This document shows, piece after piece, positions 33,328-46,314 of a stretch of DNA of 64,000 nucleotides. Below the pieces are notes generated by a model. That model saw nothing but the letters and a program-made list of their open reading frames with translations. It did not search any database and was not told the DNA's origin. The position numbers and the translations under genes were made by a program. Origin of the DNA: Gavia stellata (lineage: Eukaryota; Chordata; Aves; Gaviiformes; Gaviidae); contig NW_026776913.1 of assembly GCF_030936135.1 (NCBI RefSeq), positions 2,046,001 through 2,110,000 of the forward strand, read 5' to 3'. Each line of letters opens with the position of its first letter. Within the stretch, counting starts at the first letter, position 1.

Positions 33328-36087
33328 CACAAAGCCTTGGGTTGATCCAGTCTCCTTCTGGGTGACTTCTTACACCACAGCACTGCCCTTCGATTGACAT
33401 TTCTCTTTCCTCGTGTCCAGTCTGGACCTCTCCAGCTGCACTTTGTTCTATAAGTTCTCTCTCATGCCATTTCCCACTATGAAGAAAAGCACCATCATCT
33501 CTGAAACCACCTTTCCAGCAGTCTCAGGCTAATCCTATACTGCTCTGAGCCTCTCTGCCACTGGGTCAGTGCTGCCCAGGTCCCTCAGCCGCCCCACACA
33601 GATCATATTCACCCAGTCCCGTACCCCATCTTGGCAGACCTGCACTCGACACTCAGTAGTTCCTCCTGACTTCTCCAAATTGGGGAGCCACCCTCTGGGA
33701 CACACCCATGTGTGTGGAGCCACACCAGTGCTGAGTCAAGGGGGATGATCACTCAAGTTGTCTGGGTGGCCCACAGTCCTCCTAACACAGCCCCACGTGC
33801 AGCTGCCCTTGTTCATAGGGACCATACGCTACTGGTTGTAGGGTACCCCTCGTAGTGCCCAGGCCCTTCTCCTCAGCTGCTCACGTCCCAGCCTGTCCTG
33901 ATGTATGGGGTTATTCTCCACATATCCTCCACCACTGCAGCTCGGATGCAGAGATGTTGAACCATACAACTGTCACAGAGTTCCTTCTCTTGGGCTTCCC
34001 CTCCCTCCACCATCAGGAGCCCCTCATGGCAATCGCTCTCCTGGCTTCACACCTGGTGATCTTAGGGACAAACCTGCCGATCATTCCCTCGTTCTTGCTG
34101 AAGGAGACCTCCACAGTCCCACGTACTTTTCCCTCTGTAACCTCTCCTGTTTGGAGGTTTTCATCACCATATCCATCATACCCAAAGCCGTAGGAAACTT
34201 GTGCATGGCCAGCAAAGCCATGTCCTGCCCAGGCTGCTTAACTCAGTGCTACTTCTACTCCCTTCTGGGCTGCATCTTCACGTATGTCCAGCCTTCAAGT
34301 CACCACATTTCCTGAAACAAGGCAGTGGCCCTTCTCAACACAGTGCCAACTCCTTTGATGAGTCCCTTTGTTTTCAGCCTCAGGAACCAGCTGATGAAAG
34401 ATGCTCTCAAGGCAGGTTTCAAGAGAAGTGGGATAACCTTCAGAAATTGCTTTTCCACCTCAGAAGAGGTGTCGTAAGTGGATTTTGAAAGGGGAGAGGG
34501 GTGGGGAGGGCAAACACATGATTATGATGCATCTGCAGAAATGAGACCTCTCTTTCTTAGCAGTGTAAGATCTCCTTAATCGAATATCACACCAGACTCT
34601 CTTCTGCAACACGACATCATAAGACGACCCTACATAGCAATGCCTTTCAAATGACCTACAAGCACTTTACAAACCCTGGTGAATACCACAGTGGCATTTT
34701 CTAAGCGTGCAAACCAAGACAGAGAGCAACAAGCAGAGGACTTCATCCCTCCATGGCACACCCAATTCTCAACAAGCTTCACCCTCGTCCGGTTCTCATG
34801 CAACTTCGTCTTCCTCCTAAATATGGTTTACCAATTATTTTGGTGGCAGATCTTTGCTGAACCTCTTAGTCTTTAGGAAATGACAGAAAATAGGTGGAAC
34901 ACAATAAGAGAAGAATGACGGCTTTATTTCTCTGCAAAGTAACACTTACATCTTTGTTAACCTCCTGGTCAGAACAAAAACATGCCTGAAATTCAGTCCA
35001 GTTTAACTGTTGAGAATGACCTCTCTTCTAATTTGGTCAACAATCTAGAACATTGGTCAGGAATGTAGGTTTGAGTAAGAGTGCACCTGTCTACAGATCA
35101 CTCATGTTTGGTGAAATAAATGTCCATTCCTTGACACAATGCTCCCTGAGCCAATACTTCAGCTAATCCAGCACATTCAGAGGAATTAGCTTGTTCAGAC
35201 ATAGACTTTTATAACTTTAATGTCTAAAAAGATGAGTTCATTCTCTGGCCTCCTTTGATAGCGGGGAAGGATCAGCACTCTAGAGGGTGATATCATCTCC
35301 TCCTACAGTGGTCTTCAGGAGAAATGTACTTAGCATAGACTTGGCAGCTTAGTTTTCCCATAGGTCATTTGCACAAGGGAGGGACTCTTGCTCAGCGGGG
35401 CCTTCCTTTGAAGACATGAGGGTTACAATTGTACCTTAAAGTCTCTCCAAAATTAAAGGGAAACCTCTCCTCTTCTCTAATCCCTGCCACAGTGTTGCCA
35501 TTTTGTGCCAGTGGCTCTTGGCACAGTGGCAGCTATGAAGTGAGACCATGTGTCTTGGTACAGTCCTGTCCTGCCTGTCTTCTCATTCCAGCTCCTCTTT
35601 CCTTAGATACCCTCTCTGTGTCCTTGACACTGCTGAACCCAGATACAGGCAGCGTGGTGGTCAGTGCAGTCAGAGCTGTGGGGCATAAGCTAATGGGCAC
35701 TCACACACGTCAGTGGACAGGCAGAGGTTGGGGCAGAGTGTATGGGGCCAGGCTGCCAAGACATGTCCCTTATGTTCTCAACTCTCTTAATCTCTCGCTG
35801 TCTCTTTCTCCATCTTGCTCGTATCTTAGGGATCCATCTCAATCCCTCAGCTCTCTCACAGTTGTCTCTCAGCCATCTACATGGGATGTGATTTACAGCG
35901 AGCAGTGAATCTGAGGCACCCTCCCCATGGAAGCACCTTCAGGACCAAGGCACCCCAGTGTAGGTGGGGTGAATGACTGAGTAAAAGGGCTCCTCCATTC
36001 CAGGAGCTCTCTGGGCTGTCTAGGTGACTGCCTCGGCCATCTCCAACTCACGGTAAAGATATGAAGTTTGAGACAGGGAATCATCAG
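33328..36087 (+). repeat. duplicated block P, copy 3
   Basis: Collinear with copies 1 and 2 until about 36087, where it breaks off inside the segment that begins the copy-1-specific 630 bases and joins a different OR fragment. Confidence 0.85.
33954..34477 (+). pseudogene. olfactory receptor pseudogene of the second type, copy 3
   Basis: Same lesions as the copies at 2216 and 17166: intact N-terminus and helix 1 from the ATG at 33954, frame lost before helix 2, helices 3-6 deleted, helix 7 retained (FSLRNQLMKDAL). Ends at TAA 34475-34477. Confidence 0.85.
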
Positions 36088-36143
36088 GGACTTGTGCCAA
36101 ATTGGGGAGCCACCCACTGGGACACACCCATGTGTGTGGAGCC

Positions 36144-36475
36144 TTCCCATTTGGACTCACGCTGGTATCCTACATCTGCATCAGAGCTGCAGTCCTGGGG
36201 ATCCCAACCACCATGGGGAGGCAGAAGGCCTTCTCCACCTGCTCCTCTCACCTCATCGTGGTGACTGTTTTCTATGGCACCCTCGTCCTTGTCTATATGA
36301 CACCAGGACAGCCTCCCTGAGGCAGCTCCATAAAGTCCTCTCCTTTTTCTACACCATCCTCACGCCCCTGGTCAATCCACTCCTCTACAGCCTGCGGAAC
36401 AGGGAGGTCAAGGGGGCTCTTGGAAATGCACTCAGAAAAACTGTGGCCTGCATTGAGAGCTCATACATGTTGTGA
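36144..36475 (+). pseudogene. olfactory receptor 3' fragment (helices 5-7), third type
   Basis: One frame reads [17 protein letters not shown] (helix 5 end and loop), [16 protein letters not shown] (helix 6) and YGTLVLVYM, then hits TGA near 36318. Another frame continues with [28 protein letters not shown] (helix 7) to TGA at 36473-36475. The wording differs from both other OR types in the window. There is no 5' half; the left side is a short piece identical in type to block P sequence at 33676-33722. Confidence 0.85.
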
Positions 36476-39400
36476 TCCACCAGGAATAAACAGGTGGTGC
36501 ATCTCTTTTGATCAAGTGGGGACCACTCGTAAGGGCCTCTTTTGTGTACCAGGTATATCTTTAGAAGTGCAGAATCTTGGGACTGGTTGTGGAATGAGAA
36601 GCAGGAGAAGGGAATTTGTGTCTTAAAGAAATATAGGTCTGGTCTTGAAGAGTGTAAAAAACTTGCCTGGCTTTCTTCCTTCTTTAAAGTAAAGCCAGTT
36701 GTGATCCTGCAAGTGGGAGCTGTTGAAATGCCACACCTGCCCAGGAGTGGGAGGAAACTGACTCTAAGCATGCTGTTTTCTCTTCTGTCACCCAGCCAGG
36801 CTGAGGCGTGGCATTCCTGCATGTCTGGGATTCCTCAGGGCATCTCCCTATTGGCAGGGAGAAGTGGGCAGCTGGATCAAGCCCTTCCACTGGACATGTC
36901 TAAATCCAACTAGGTGAATATCATCCCTCTTGTTCTCTGGGCTTCCTAGCAGAGGACAACTGTGAAAGCTACTCTGATAGAGTCAGGTCCTCTGAAAAAA
37001 AAAAAAAGTAGATCCTTGCGCAGAGGAAAGATGCACAAGTTGGGTCTCAGTTTCCCCATCTTTTAACACAGAAATCATTACTTCCCCCTTCTTTCCTTCT
37101 CATATTCTGACTCCCATCCAACAATGTAATTACTTATTTGTGTCCCACTGTCTGACTTAGATACTGCAAACCGAGTCCTCCTGTTTTCTTCTTTCTTGCA
37201 AAAGAGAGCAAGGTCAGCTCATGGGGCATGACTGAGCACACACACCCCCAGCAGCAGGCTCTCCCCATTTCCTAGGCTGAGGCAAGCGCACAAGGTGGGA
37301 ATGTCTCCATCATCTCTGATTTGCGCAAGGGCCTTCAGCCCTGACATACTCCCACAACACACTTGTTCCTCCTCCACCCACAGACAGAAATTCCTTCCCA
37401 CTTCCAGGCTCAGGTCTTGGTTGCAAGAATTTGCTGCACTTCAGAAGAGGCCTTGAGCTTCTTGGCTCTTCTTGCTGCTTAAGGCAATCTTCTGGGCTCC
37501 CTCCAGATTTCATGGGGGGACTTCTTGTCTCTAACAAGGACTTTATGACAAGTTTCTATGAAATGTTTGTTTTTCTGTCATTCCTGTGTGTGGGGAGATT
37601 AGACACAGAGAAGGAGGATATACACCAAAAGGGATGCGAGTGAAGTGCCAGTAAGAACCAGGTGAGCTCCCCCCATGCCTGTGGCTTCCTGGCAAGGAGT
37701 CTGTCCTGAGAAGGGCATCCAGCCTCTGCCACTCTGGAGTGGGGAATGAGCAGCGCTCGTGCCTCCTGGGGGACACAAAAGATGACTTTTCAAGGGCACC
37801 TTTCCTCTGAACTGCTGTAGATTTGTCCTTGAGGATGAGGTATAATGGCCAGCACTGCAAATACTGATTTAACTGGCATTGCCCAGAGTGGTCATCAGAG
37901 ATGCAAATTGCTATGCTGCAGATAATTATATTAAGGCAGATTAATGTTGCGGGTTTGGTTTTGTTTTGTTTCTTCTTTTTTGATACTGATACTCTTAGGG
38001 AAATCACACAAGCACCTGAAGGATTATTGAAGGTTTTCTGAGAGAAGCCCCAGCAGATTAGCATCTCAAGCAATGGGGTGCCAGGGGACAAGGGAAGGAT
38101 GGTTTGGGCACTGCCCTGGGATTTGGGAAACGGAAATGAGTTCTCCTCCCCTTGACACCCTGCCCTTTTCAGTGAGGGCTGTGAAAAACTCTGCCAACTA
38201 GGTCGGAATGCACAGCCGTGTCAAGGAACTTCTGTCTAACTGCAGCAATGTGGTCCTGACAGCTCAGGAGTTGAGCTTCCATTTGAGTCCAAACCGCGAC
38301 AATTCACACTGCCTCCGTCTTCACTATGACACTGGGTGTTGTGTGACACAACTGTCCCGGATCTCCAGGCAGGATGGGCAAAAGTTTGATAGCTGAACCA
38401 GAACTTTTCCTCTTCCTGGAAATGTCAATGCCACAGGCTCGAGCCAAGAGGCCCAAGAAAGAAAACTTCCCAGAGGGTCAATTCATGAAAACGTCCCCCA
38501 GGCTGTGGGACTTGCTCTTGACTGACAGAGAATTTGTGAGTGTGGACAAATTTGTGAGTCTTCACCTATTTTTCCCTCTCTCTTTGTAACTTGGCTCTCA
38601 GCATTTCTGTATTGAATCTGCTTTGCCACTTTGAAAATGTGTCTTTGAAAAACTAGCTCGGGATATTTTTATTACCTTTTTTTTAACCCAAATGAATATG
38701 CAGCATTGAAGTGGGTTTCCATATATGGAGCAGTTTTGCACAATGTCTGCTCCAAGAGGAGAAATATCTCAGCCTGCATCTGGAAATGAATGAAGCTGTG
38801 GGTGGTAAATGTGCTTCTTCAGACGATATGTGGTATGCATGCAAGAGAAAATGTTGTGAAGGTGAATGGGCATGAAAGAAATGGAAAACTGCCCATCCAA
38901 TGGAGCTCTGCAAGAGGAGGATGGAGCTGTACATAACATGGCATGATCCAAGTGGGATCAGCATGGAGAGAAGACATTTGTAGGGAAGGTGTTGCAATGG
39001 AGTACCTTGACGTCACCCAGCTGAAAAAGAGAGATTGGAGAGTGCGCTGAAGTGATGGGCAGAAGCATCCTGGGCTAAAAGACCTTGGCTAAGAAAAGGT
39101 TGGAGGGATTTGGGTTGCAGAGATTTGAGGTAGTCCTTCCAAGATCTAAGCAGGCTGACCTTTGGAGACAAGTGAAAATAAGGAAGCTCTCAAGGATGTT
39201 TTGCCATTTGTTGTACTCTTTGCTCTCTCTTATCATTTAAAGATACAGTATTGCCCTTAAGTAATCCATGCTCCATATCTTTTTTCTCTGCTTTTTTGAG
39301 GAGGGGGAGGTGGAAGAGAAGAATAGTTTCTTTTTTAACCAAAGGCAGCCAAAGGGCAGATCCCAGGTTAGCGAAAAGGTACAAAGGAAGGCAGAATTTT

Positions 39401-39771
39401 GATGTGGTGTACACTGGCACAAGAGGATTACCTGCATTTCCATTCTCTGAAGTCCTAACTGGGCGACTGAAACCGTGGAAGCTCACAGCTCCCTTCATCT
39501 GCCCTGCATTTCAGCATGTAAAATTAAGCTAACTGAGTCATAAAGTTGGTTTTGATTCTCTTCACAGCCTAAAGCACAGCATGGGGCAGGAGACAGGCAG
39601 GACACCTAAAGAGGACTCACACTCCTCTGCACAAATGCTTAGGTGCTTGCGGGAACCTCAGGAGGCATGGCATACCGATTCCAGGGTTCAACGACCTGGT
39701 CAAATGCCTTGTCTCCTTCTCTGTAATGGTGGCATCGATGCGTGGCACTCATGTGCGGACTCTGTACAAGG
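36476..39771. other. unassigned single-copy-looking DNA
   Basis: About 3.3 kb with an A-run near 36998-37009 and no gene, OR sequence or clear retroelement that I can support. Frames present are short and lack protein-like features. Confidence 0.4.
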
Positions 39772-40190
39772 ATCATAGAATCATTGATTCATAGAATGGT
39801 TTAGGTTGGAAAAGACCTTTAAGACCATCAAGTCCAACCATAAACTTAACCCTGCTAAGCCCACCACTAAACCATGTCCCTAAGCGCCTCATCCACACAT
39901 CTTTTAAAAACCTCCAGCTATCGTGACTCAACCACGTCCCATGGCAGCCTGTTCCACTGTCTGACAACCTTTTCAGTGAAGAAATTTTTCCTAATATTCA
40001 GTCCAAACTTCCCCTGGCACAACTTGTGGCTGTTTCCTCTTCTCCTATCACTTGTCACTTGGGAGAAGAGACCAGCACCCACCTCTCTACAGGGGGACAA
40101 TCACTTCCCTAGTCCTGCCGGCCACACTGTTTCTGATACAAGCCAGGATGCTGTTGGCCATCAGAGCAATGTTGGCCAACATATGAAAGT
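39772..40190 (-). mobile_element. CR1 3' fragment
   Basis: Begins with the CR1 end in reverse (ATAGAATGGTTTAGGTTGG, then GACCATCAAGTCCAACCATAA) and continues through the region coding for the end of the reverse transcriptase. No intact frame. Confidence 0.8.
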
Positions 40191-43091
40191 TTCTTTTCCA
40201 TAGGTATTCAGAGAGATCCTTCTTGTGCTCGGAAGAGGCTGTCCTGCAAGGCCTATCACATTTCCTGAGCTCCTTCCCCCTTCAGAGCTGCTTCCCACGG
40301 CACCACCTGTATCAGTCTCCCCATACATCAAAGTCTTCTTCTCTGGAGTCCACCAGCCTGTGCTCTGCTGCTGGCCTTCCTTTGACACCTGGCACCCCAC
40401 TATTTCCTTGTTTGCCAGTACTGGCTCCAGGTGAGCATCCCCCTTACTGTCCCACCTGGCAGCTCTGTTAGGAACTTGTCCCAGGAGCCTCCAGGCTGCC
40501 GGCATCCTGTCGCTTTGCCTGGCCAGGGAATGCCAGGGCACTTACAGTCCCCCACAGGAACCTGCTCCTTAACCTGGAGACTTCCTCGGCTTGCTGAGAG
40601 AGGACTTTTGCTGTTTCCTCTTCCTGACCAGGTAGGATATGACTGCCAAGACCATGTCACCCTTACTGACTTCTCTTCTCATCCTCACTCAGAGAAGCTG
40701 GCCCAGCCTGTGGCCCATCTCATAGAGGAGCTCCATATATCCTAGCTGCTCCTTCACACAGCGTGCTTCCCCCCAATACTTGTCCTCCCTGTCACCTTCT
40801 CCATCAGAGCCTGTATCCCTCCACTGCAGCACCCCAGCTCAGCAAGCTGTGCCACCACTTCTCATTTAATCCCAAACCATCACAGTAGAGTGACAAGTCC
40901 TGGGGCTTCAGCTCCTCCTGCCTGTGCTCCAGCTCCCCCTGGCCATGCACCTTTGGGCTGCAGCACCTCAGCCATGGCACTGGGTGGAGCGCAGACTTCT
41001 CAGAGGGAAACCTGATCACTGATCCTGACCATAAGACCATTGTGAATCGAGCAGTTAGTACTGTGCTGCGCTGTGCTGCGTGTATAGCGTGGCCTCCGCA
41101 CCTGTACTGTGCTGCAGAGATCCCTTGGGCACAGGACAACCTCGGCAGCTCCTTGTCACAGTGCAGCCTGCGGGCAGCTCCCACTCGGTACCGGCCATCA
41201 TGGCACCTGCATGGCCTTGTCTCTGTCTGACAATGCAGCAGGAAGGTCTCATGAGAACATCATTTCTGACTGACTGTGGGGAAGAGGAATAGAGTAGTTT
41301 CCTCGTAATGGAATACGGTAAGAGTTTGAAGGACCAAAACGGGAGACTGTCTTCTCTGGATGGGGTCTGCATGGCGTGCTGCACATGCTGGGAGTCCCAT
41401 CTGATGCTACACCACCTAGGCATCCCACCACCTAACTGGGTAAAAGATTACCTATACTATTCTCTCATTATAATCCTTGACCTTACTGCATTTTAAGTAC
41501 CTTCCTTACTGGGATCATAATGGATCTACTGGTGAAGAGCTCTCCAGCACACTCCAATGGACTGGTAGGTGTGCAGTTTGCTCAGGTAACCCCCGGCTTC
41601 ATCCCCATTCACAGCTGGTTGTTCTCCTCCAGAGCCCTGCCTCAAAGCACAAAGGCCTGGGAGACCTTGCTGGTGGAAACTGAGGCAAAGGGGACACAGA
41701 GCATCTCAGATCTATCTACACTACTCTTACTAAACTTAGCAGTGGTTCCACAGTCTCTCTGTCTCTTCCTTAACTCTTCCTGAAGCAGCAACAGGTCATC
41801 TTAGTGCCCTTGAATTCCCTTTTGAGTGTCAATTGAGTTTTGATATGGACCATTGCTGTGCTTGGAGGATGCGGTCCATGAAGACAAGATGTGTGCAGGC
41901 ACACTGAGAAAAGGATTGTTCTATTCACGGACTGTATCATCAAGGGAGTGAATAAAGATCCCTGTGTGATGTGCTTTGTGTTCACGCAATGCCTGCAGCT
42001 GTTGGGCAGAGAAGGGACAGACTTTGCCTCTCTGATGATATCTGATGACTGATGCCTCTGAGTGATGGCAACAGTCAATGGCACACAGGCACCAAATCGC
42101 ATTCTCTGCGATGCCACCTGGGGTGTATTGTCACGCACCCACCCTGAATGGGAATTGCTTTCCTGTTGGTCCTGTGATTTTCTTGCCAGCCCTGGCATCT
42201 CATGTAGCTCTGTGGGCCTGGATTTGAACATTACATTGAGCAGCTGCCTTGAATTCTGTACCACAATGTGGGGATGAACACGAGACAGCTGCCAATACAG
42301 TCAGTGAAGATCTAGTAAACCCAACACCTGGAGGAGAGGAAGAAAGAGATGGAGCTCTCCCTATGGCATACGACTCCATTCCATCCTATGAATAGCTCTA
42401 TAGGCTGACCTGAACATAACAAGTAGGGACAGGTTCAGTTGCCCTTAATTTGGGCAGCAGCTGTCCTTTCAGTTGGCCAAAGGAAATTCCCAAGAGCCTC
42501 CAAGAAGATGCCCCAGATGTTGGCCTGTCTCTACATCAGCCTGCACGTATCTTCAATCTGTCTCTATTACCGGCACATATCTTTGACCACCTCTGGCACC
42601 TCAGATGTCACCAGACAACTGCATCTGAACAGCTCACTCCTGGCCTCCAGCTCCATTAATTACCATGGGAGCTGAGAGCAGGAGCTCACATGCAGGTGCC
42701 TATTGTGTGTCCACCTGAAGGGGGGCAGGAGGAATCCCACCTGCTGTGGGTCTGTGGTGTGCATGGGAGGGAGCTGAGTGCCCTTCCAGCCCCAGCACTC
42801 CAAACCCAGGATGAGATGCCTTGTCGGGCTCAGCTGCATCCCTTCCCTCAGCAGGGGTAAAGGAGATCCCTGCCTGTCCCTGTCTGGCTGTCCTGTCTAA
42901 AGATGGGCCAAGAAAAGTTGATACTTGGGCGTGAGTCTGTCTCTCAGCAGGGAAATGACAGTGCTGGAAAGAAGTGTCTCTCCCCAGCTGCGGGAGGGAA
43001 CCTCAGTGATTGCTCCAGCCTGTTTCACAGCAGGTTCCCCTGGAGCCCCAGGGACCCCTGGGGGGAGCCCCGAGGGGCAGAGAAAGTGCCG
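40191..43091. other. unassigned DNA
   Basis: The first ~500 bases may be an older LINE piece (LINE-like phrasing, e.g. CCCCCACAGGAACCTGCTCC), but I cannot place it. The remainder shows no gene. The end leads into the OR-4 5' flank. Confidence 0.35.
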
Positions 43092-45146
43092 CCGTGGGCT
43101 GCTCCTCTGCTGCTGAGCTGGGCCGGGCTCCTGGGATGGAGGGAGCTCATGGCAAGCGGGCAGCGCTGAGGAGAGACAGCTCTGCCCAGGAGCAGCTCCT
43201 CTGCAGAGCGCAGCAGGGCTGAGGGCACTGCCTGCAGGCACCGAGGGGAGAGGATCAAGGCAGAGAGAGGTTAAAGGCAGTCTGGGGTGGGAGGACAGAG
43301 GCGAGCTCACTGGAGGAGAAATCTTCACAGCCCTTGACACGGTAAGTCTCTGGGTGTGGGGCGATTTAGGTATAGTTCACTGGAAGATCTCCTAATGCTG
43401 GCACATCCCACAAACGCTGAGACCTTCAGGAATATCTTCCTCAGGTTCTCCAGTGTAGAGGAGGAGGAGGTGCCCCAGAGCAGGGCTTCCCTGCTGCACC
43501 ATCAGAGGGACAGGGCATGAGGGCTGCCTTCTGCCAGGGACGGCTGCAGGGTGTGAAGGTGGGTGTGCAGCCAGGGGTGCCCAGGGCTGTCCTTCCGAGC
43601 AGGGTCCCTGCACCCCCGGGGCTGGGTGCTGGGGCAGGGACTCTGCCGCCTGCCAGGGTCAGCACTCAGCCTGCCCGGGGAGCTCCCCACGGCGCTGTGG
43701 GGAGAAGCTGGGGGTGGAAGGAGAGACCAGTGCAATGGCAGGGTGCTTCTGCTGTTGAGAGGGTGCTGTGTGGGTCAGGGCTGCCCTCAGCTCCACATCA
43801 CTGCAGGATCTTCCCAGGAGACTTTTCAGGAAGCACAGCAAGGCAGGGGCTGCCTGAAAGGGAAGGATCCTGGTCTTTCACTCTTCTCCTCTGGGTTGTC
43901 TGGGTGGGCAATGGCACATAGAAATTAATCTCTCATTTCAGGAGGAGGCACTGAAATTCCAAGTCTGTTCCTCTTAGAGGTGAATAAAGCGGGGAGTATT
44001 GGAAATCACCATGCCGTGGTCACAGACAGCATCAGTGTCACTTTTCCAGCCTCGCCAGGGTTGGTCTGATGTTCCCCTCAGAGCCTGCACACCCAGAGAT
44101 GCCCCTGGGCAGTGTCCTGCTGCAGGGAGGGCTCTGCAGGGCAGAGCTGAGCAGGCAGCGGGTGGGATGGGCTCTGTGAGCACTGCCAGGGAGGAGACAC
44201 AGGGGACAGAGAACCAGCTCCTGGCAGGGACAGCTGCAGGCAGCAGAGACAGGGACGGGGTTGGGAGGACACTGCAAACGAGCACAGGGGGAGGGTGCGC
44301 TCAGGCAGCTCTCTTTCTCTGTTTCCCTGCAGATGTCTGCTGGGCACTGTCTGCGGGGCAATGAGCTGACTCTCTCTGTAGAACCTCCCATGTGAGGGAC
44401 CCCCGAGTCTCTGCTTTGCCTGTCCTGCAGGGCTTGCAAGCTGCCCCCCAGAAAGGCGCAGCTCTGCTGTGGGATCCTCGGGAGTGCGGAGCCTTTCCTT
44501 GGGGGTCGGCACTCTCCTGACAGAGGCAGTTGCTTCTCTCTGGGAGGGGTTGTGTCCTGCCCTCTCCATCACACCTCCACCTCTGGGCTGGTCTGGAGAA
44601 GAGTTTGCAGAGCTGTCCTTTGAAACAGGACTCCTCTGGTCTCATCAGAGTCCAGGTTTAGGGTTTTTTTTAAAAGATTAATTTGTGTGTGAAGTCATCT
44701 TCAAGGTGGCAAAATGAAAACACAGGGCAGATGGGAAAAGGGCTGATGGACACTGCAGCTCTGTGAAAAAACATAGACAAAATTGTAAGAAAGTCATGTT
44801 AAGCCTCTCTGCCACAGCCCACGTTCTCCCATGAGTCATGAGTGCAGATATTGAACTTTTCCATGAAAGATGGATTACATCTGACATCCCCTGTGAACAT
44901 CAGAGTTGTCACAAACCAGCTCCCATGTACCCACTGCAGCAGAGCAAAGCTGACTCCTCAGCAGCAGAAGGGCAGAGCTCCTGCTGCTCACAGCACACTC
45001 AGCCAGCACAAACTGGAGAAAGGAAATGCATTCCAACTGCGGGGGGATTTCTATGAAAAATTGACTGGATTTTCTTCGAGAAATCTGTCCTAAATTTTTC
45101 CTGTCTTTTCCTTCTTTGGACAGAACTTAAGACCAGGAAACAGCCA
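43092..45146 (+). repeat. 5' flank of OR-4, inverted copy of the OR-2 flank
   Basis: Reverse complement of 13845-15832 with high identity. From 44113 on it is also the mirror of 62951-64000. The splice acceptor CCTTCTTTGGACAG ends at 45123, 23 bases before the OR-4 start. Confidence 0.85.
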
Positions 45147-46070
45147 ATGTCCAACAGCAGCTCCATCACCCAGTTCCTCCTCCTGGCATTCGCAGACACG
45201 CAGGAGCTGCAGCTCTTGCACTTCTGCCTCTTCCTGGGCATCTACCTGGCTGCCCTCCTGGGCAATGGCCTCATCATCACCGCCATAGCCTGCGACCACC
45301 ACCTCCACAGCCCCATGTACTTCTTCCTACTCAACCTCTCCCTCCTCGACCTGGGCTCCATCTTCACCACTCTCCCCAAAGCCATGGCCAATTCCCTCTG
45401 GCACACCAGGGCCATTTCCTATGCAGCATGTGCTGCCCAAGTATTCCTACTTGTATTTTTTATGTCAGCAGATTTTTATTTTCTCACCATCATGGCCTAT
45501 GACCGCTACATTGCCATCTGCAAACCCCTGCACTACGGGACCCTCCTGGGCAGCAGAGCTTGTGTGAAAATGGCAGCAGCTGCCTGGGGCAGTGTTTTTT
45601 TCTATGCTGTGCTGCACACGGCCAATACATTTTCACTACCGCTCTGCCAAGGCAATGCCTTGGACCAGTTCTTCTGTGAAATCCCACAGATCCTCAAGCT
45701 CTCCTGCTCAGACGCCTACCTCAGGGAAGTTGGGCTTCTTGTGGTTAGTGCTTGCTTTGCTTTTGGGTGTTTTGTTTTCATCGTTCTGTCCTATGTGCAG
45801 ATCTTGAGGGCTGTGCTGAGGATCCCCTCAGAGCAGGGACGGCACAAAGCCTTTTCCACGTGCCTCCCTCATCTGGCCGTGGTCTCCCTGTTTATCAGCA
45901 CTGGAGTGTTTGCCTACCTGAAGCCCCCCTCCATCTCTTCCCCATCCCTGGACCTAGTGGTGTCATTTCTGTACTCGGTGGTGCCTCCAGCAGTGAACCC
46001 CCTCATCTACAGCATGAGGAACCAGGAGCTCAAGGATGCCCTAAGGAAACTGATGACTTGTTGCTTTTAA
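45147..46070 (+). CDS. olfactory receptor OR-4, family-14-like, full length
   Basis: Complete 307-residue odorant receptor, single exon, ATG at 45147. Motifs: SSSITQFLLLAF, GNGLIIT (helix 1), HSPMYFFLLNLSLLD (helix 2), MAYDRYIAIC (helix 3 end), CEIPQILKLSC, SYVQILRAVLRIPS, KAFSTCLPHL (helix 6) and PLIYSMRNQELKDALRKL (helix 7). A splice acceptor ends at 45123, implying a non-coding upstream exon. A poly(A) signal AATAAA is at 46309-46314. It is the mirror of OR-5, from which it differs at about 19 of 307 residues spread along the protein, including loop and helix positions. Confidence 0.96.
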   Translation: MSNSSSITQFLLLAFADTQELQLLHFCLFLGIYLAALLGNGLIITAIACDHHLHSPMYFFLLNLSLLDLGSIFTTLPKAMANSLWHTRAISYAACAAQVFLLVFFMSADFYFLTIMAYDRYIAICKPLHYGTLLGSRACVKMAAAAWGSVFFYAVLHTANTFSLPLCQGNALDQFFCEIPQILKLSCSDAYLREVGLLVVSACFAFGCFVFIVLSYVQILRAVLRIPSEQGRHKAFSTCLPHLAVVSLFISTGVFAYLKPPSISSPSLDLVVSFLYSVVPPAVNPLIYSMRNQELKDALRKLMTCCF

Positions 46071-46308
46071 GAAGCAGCAATGATCTGCCCATGTTCTACT
46101 GCATATCCCTTGTCTCGTAACTCATTACATGCCCAGACTCTCTTTGGTAGGTTTTTTTCTTTGGTTTCTTTGGGTTTTAGCTTTTCTTGGTTGTATTAAT
46201 GCTGTCCACAAAAAGGAAGTCATTCTTTATCCTATTTCTATTTCAGTATCTGCCTGTCCTGTGTGACCCAGAGACTTTGTGTAAATTGGGAGCTGTGTCT
46301 TTAAACAA

Positions 46309-46314
46309 AATAAA
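46309..46314 (+). promoter_or_regulatory. candidate poly(A) signal of OR-4
   Basis: AATAAA about 240 bases after the stop, conserved at the mirror position 61783-61788 downstream of OR-5. Confidence 0.65.
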
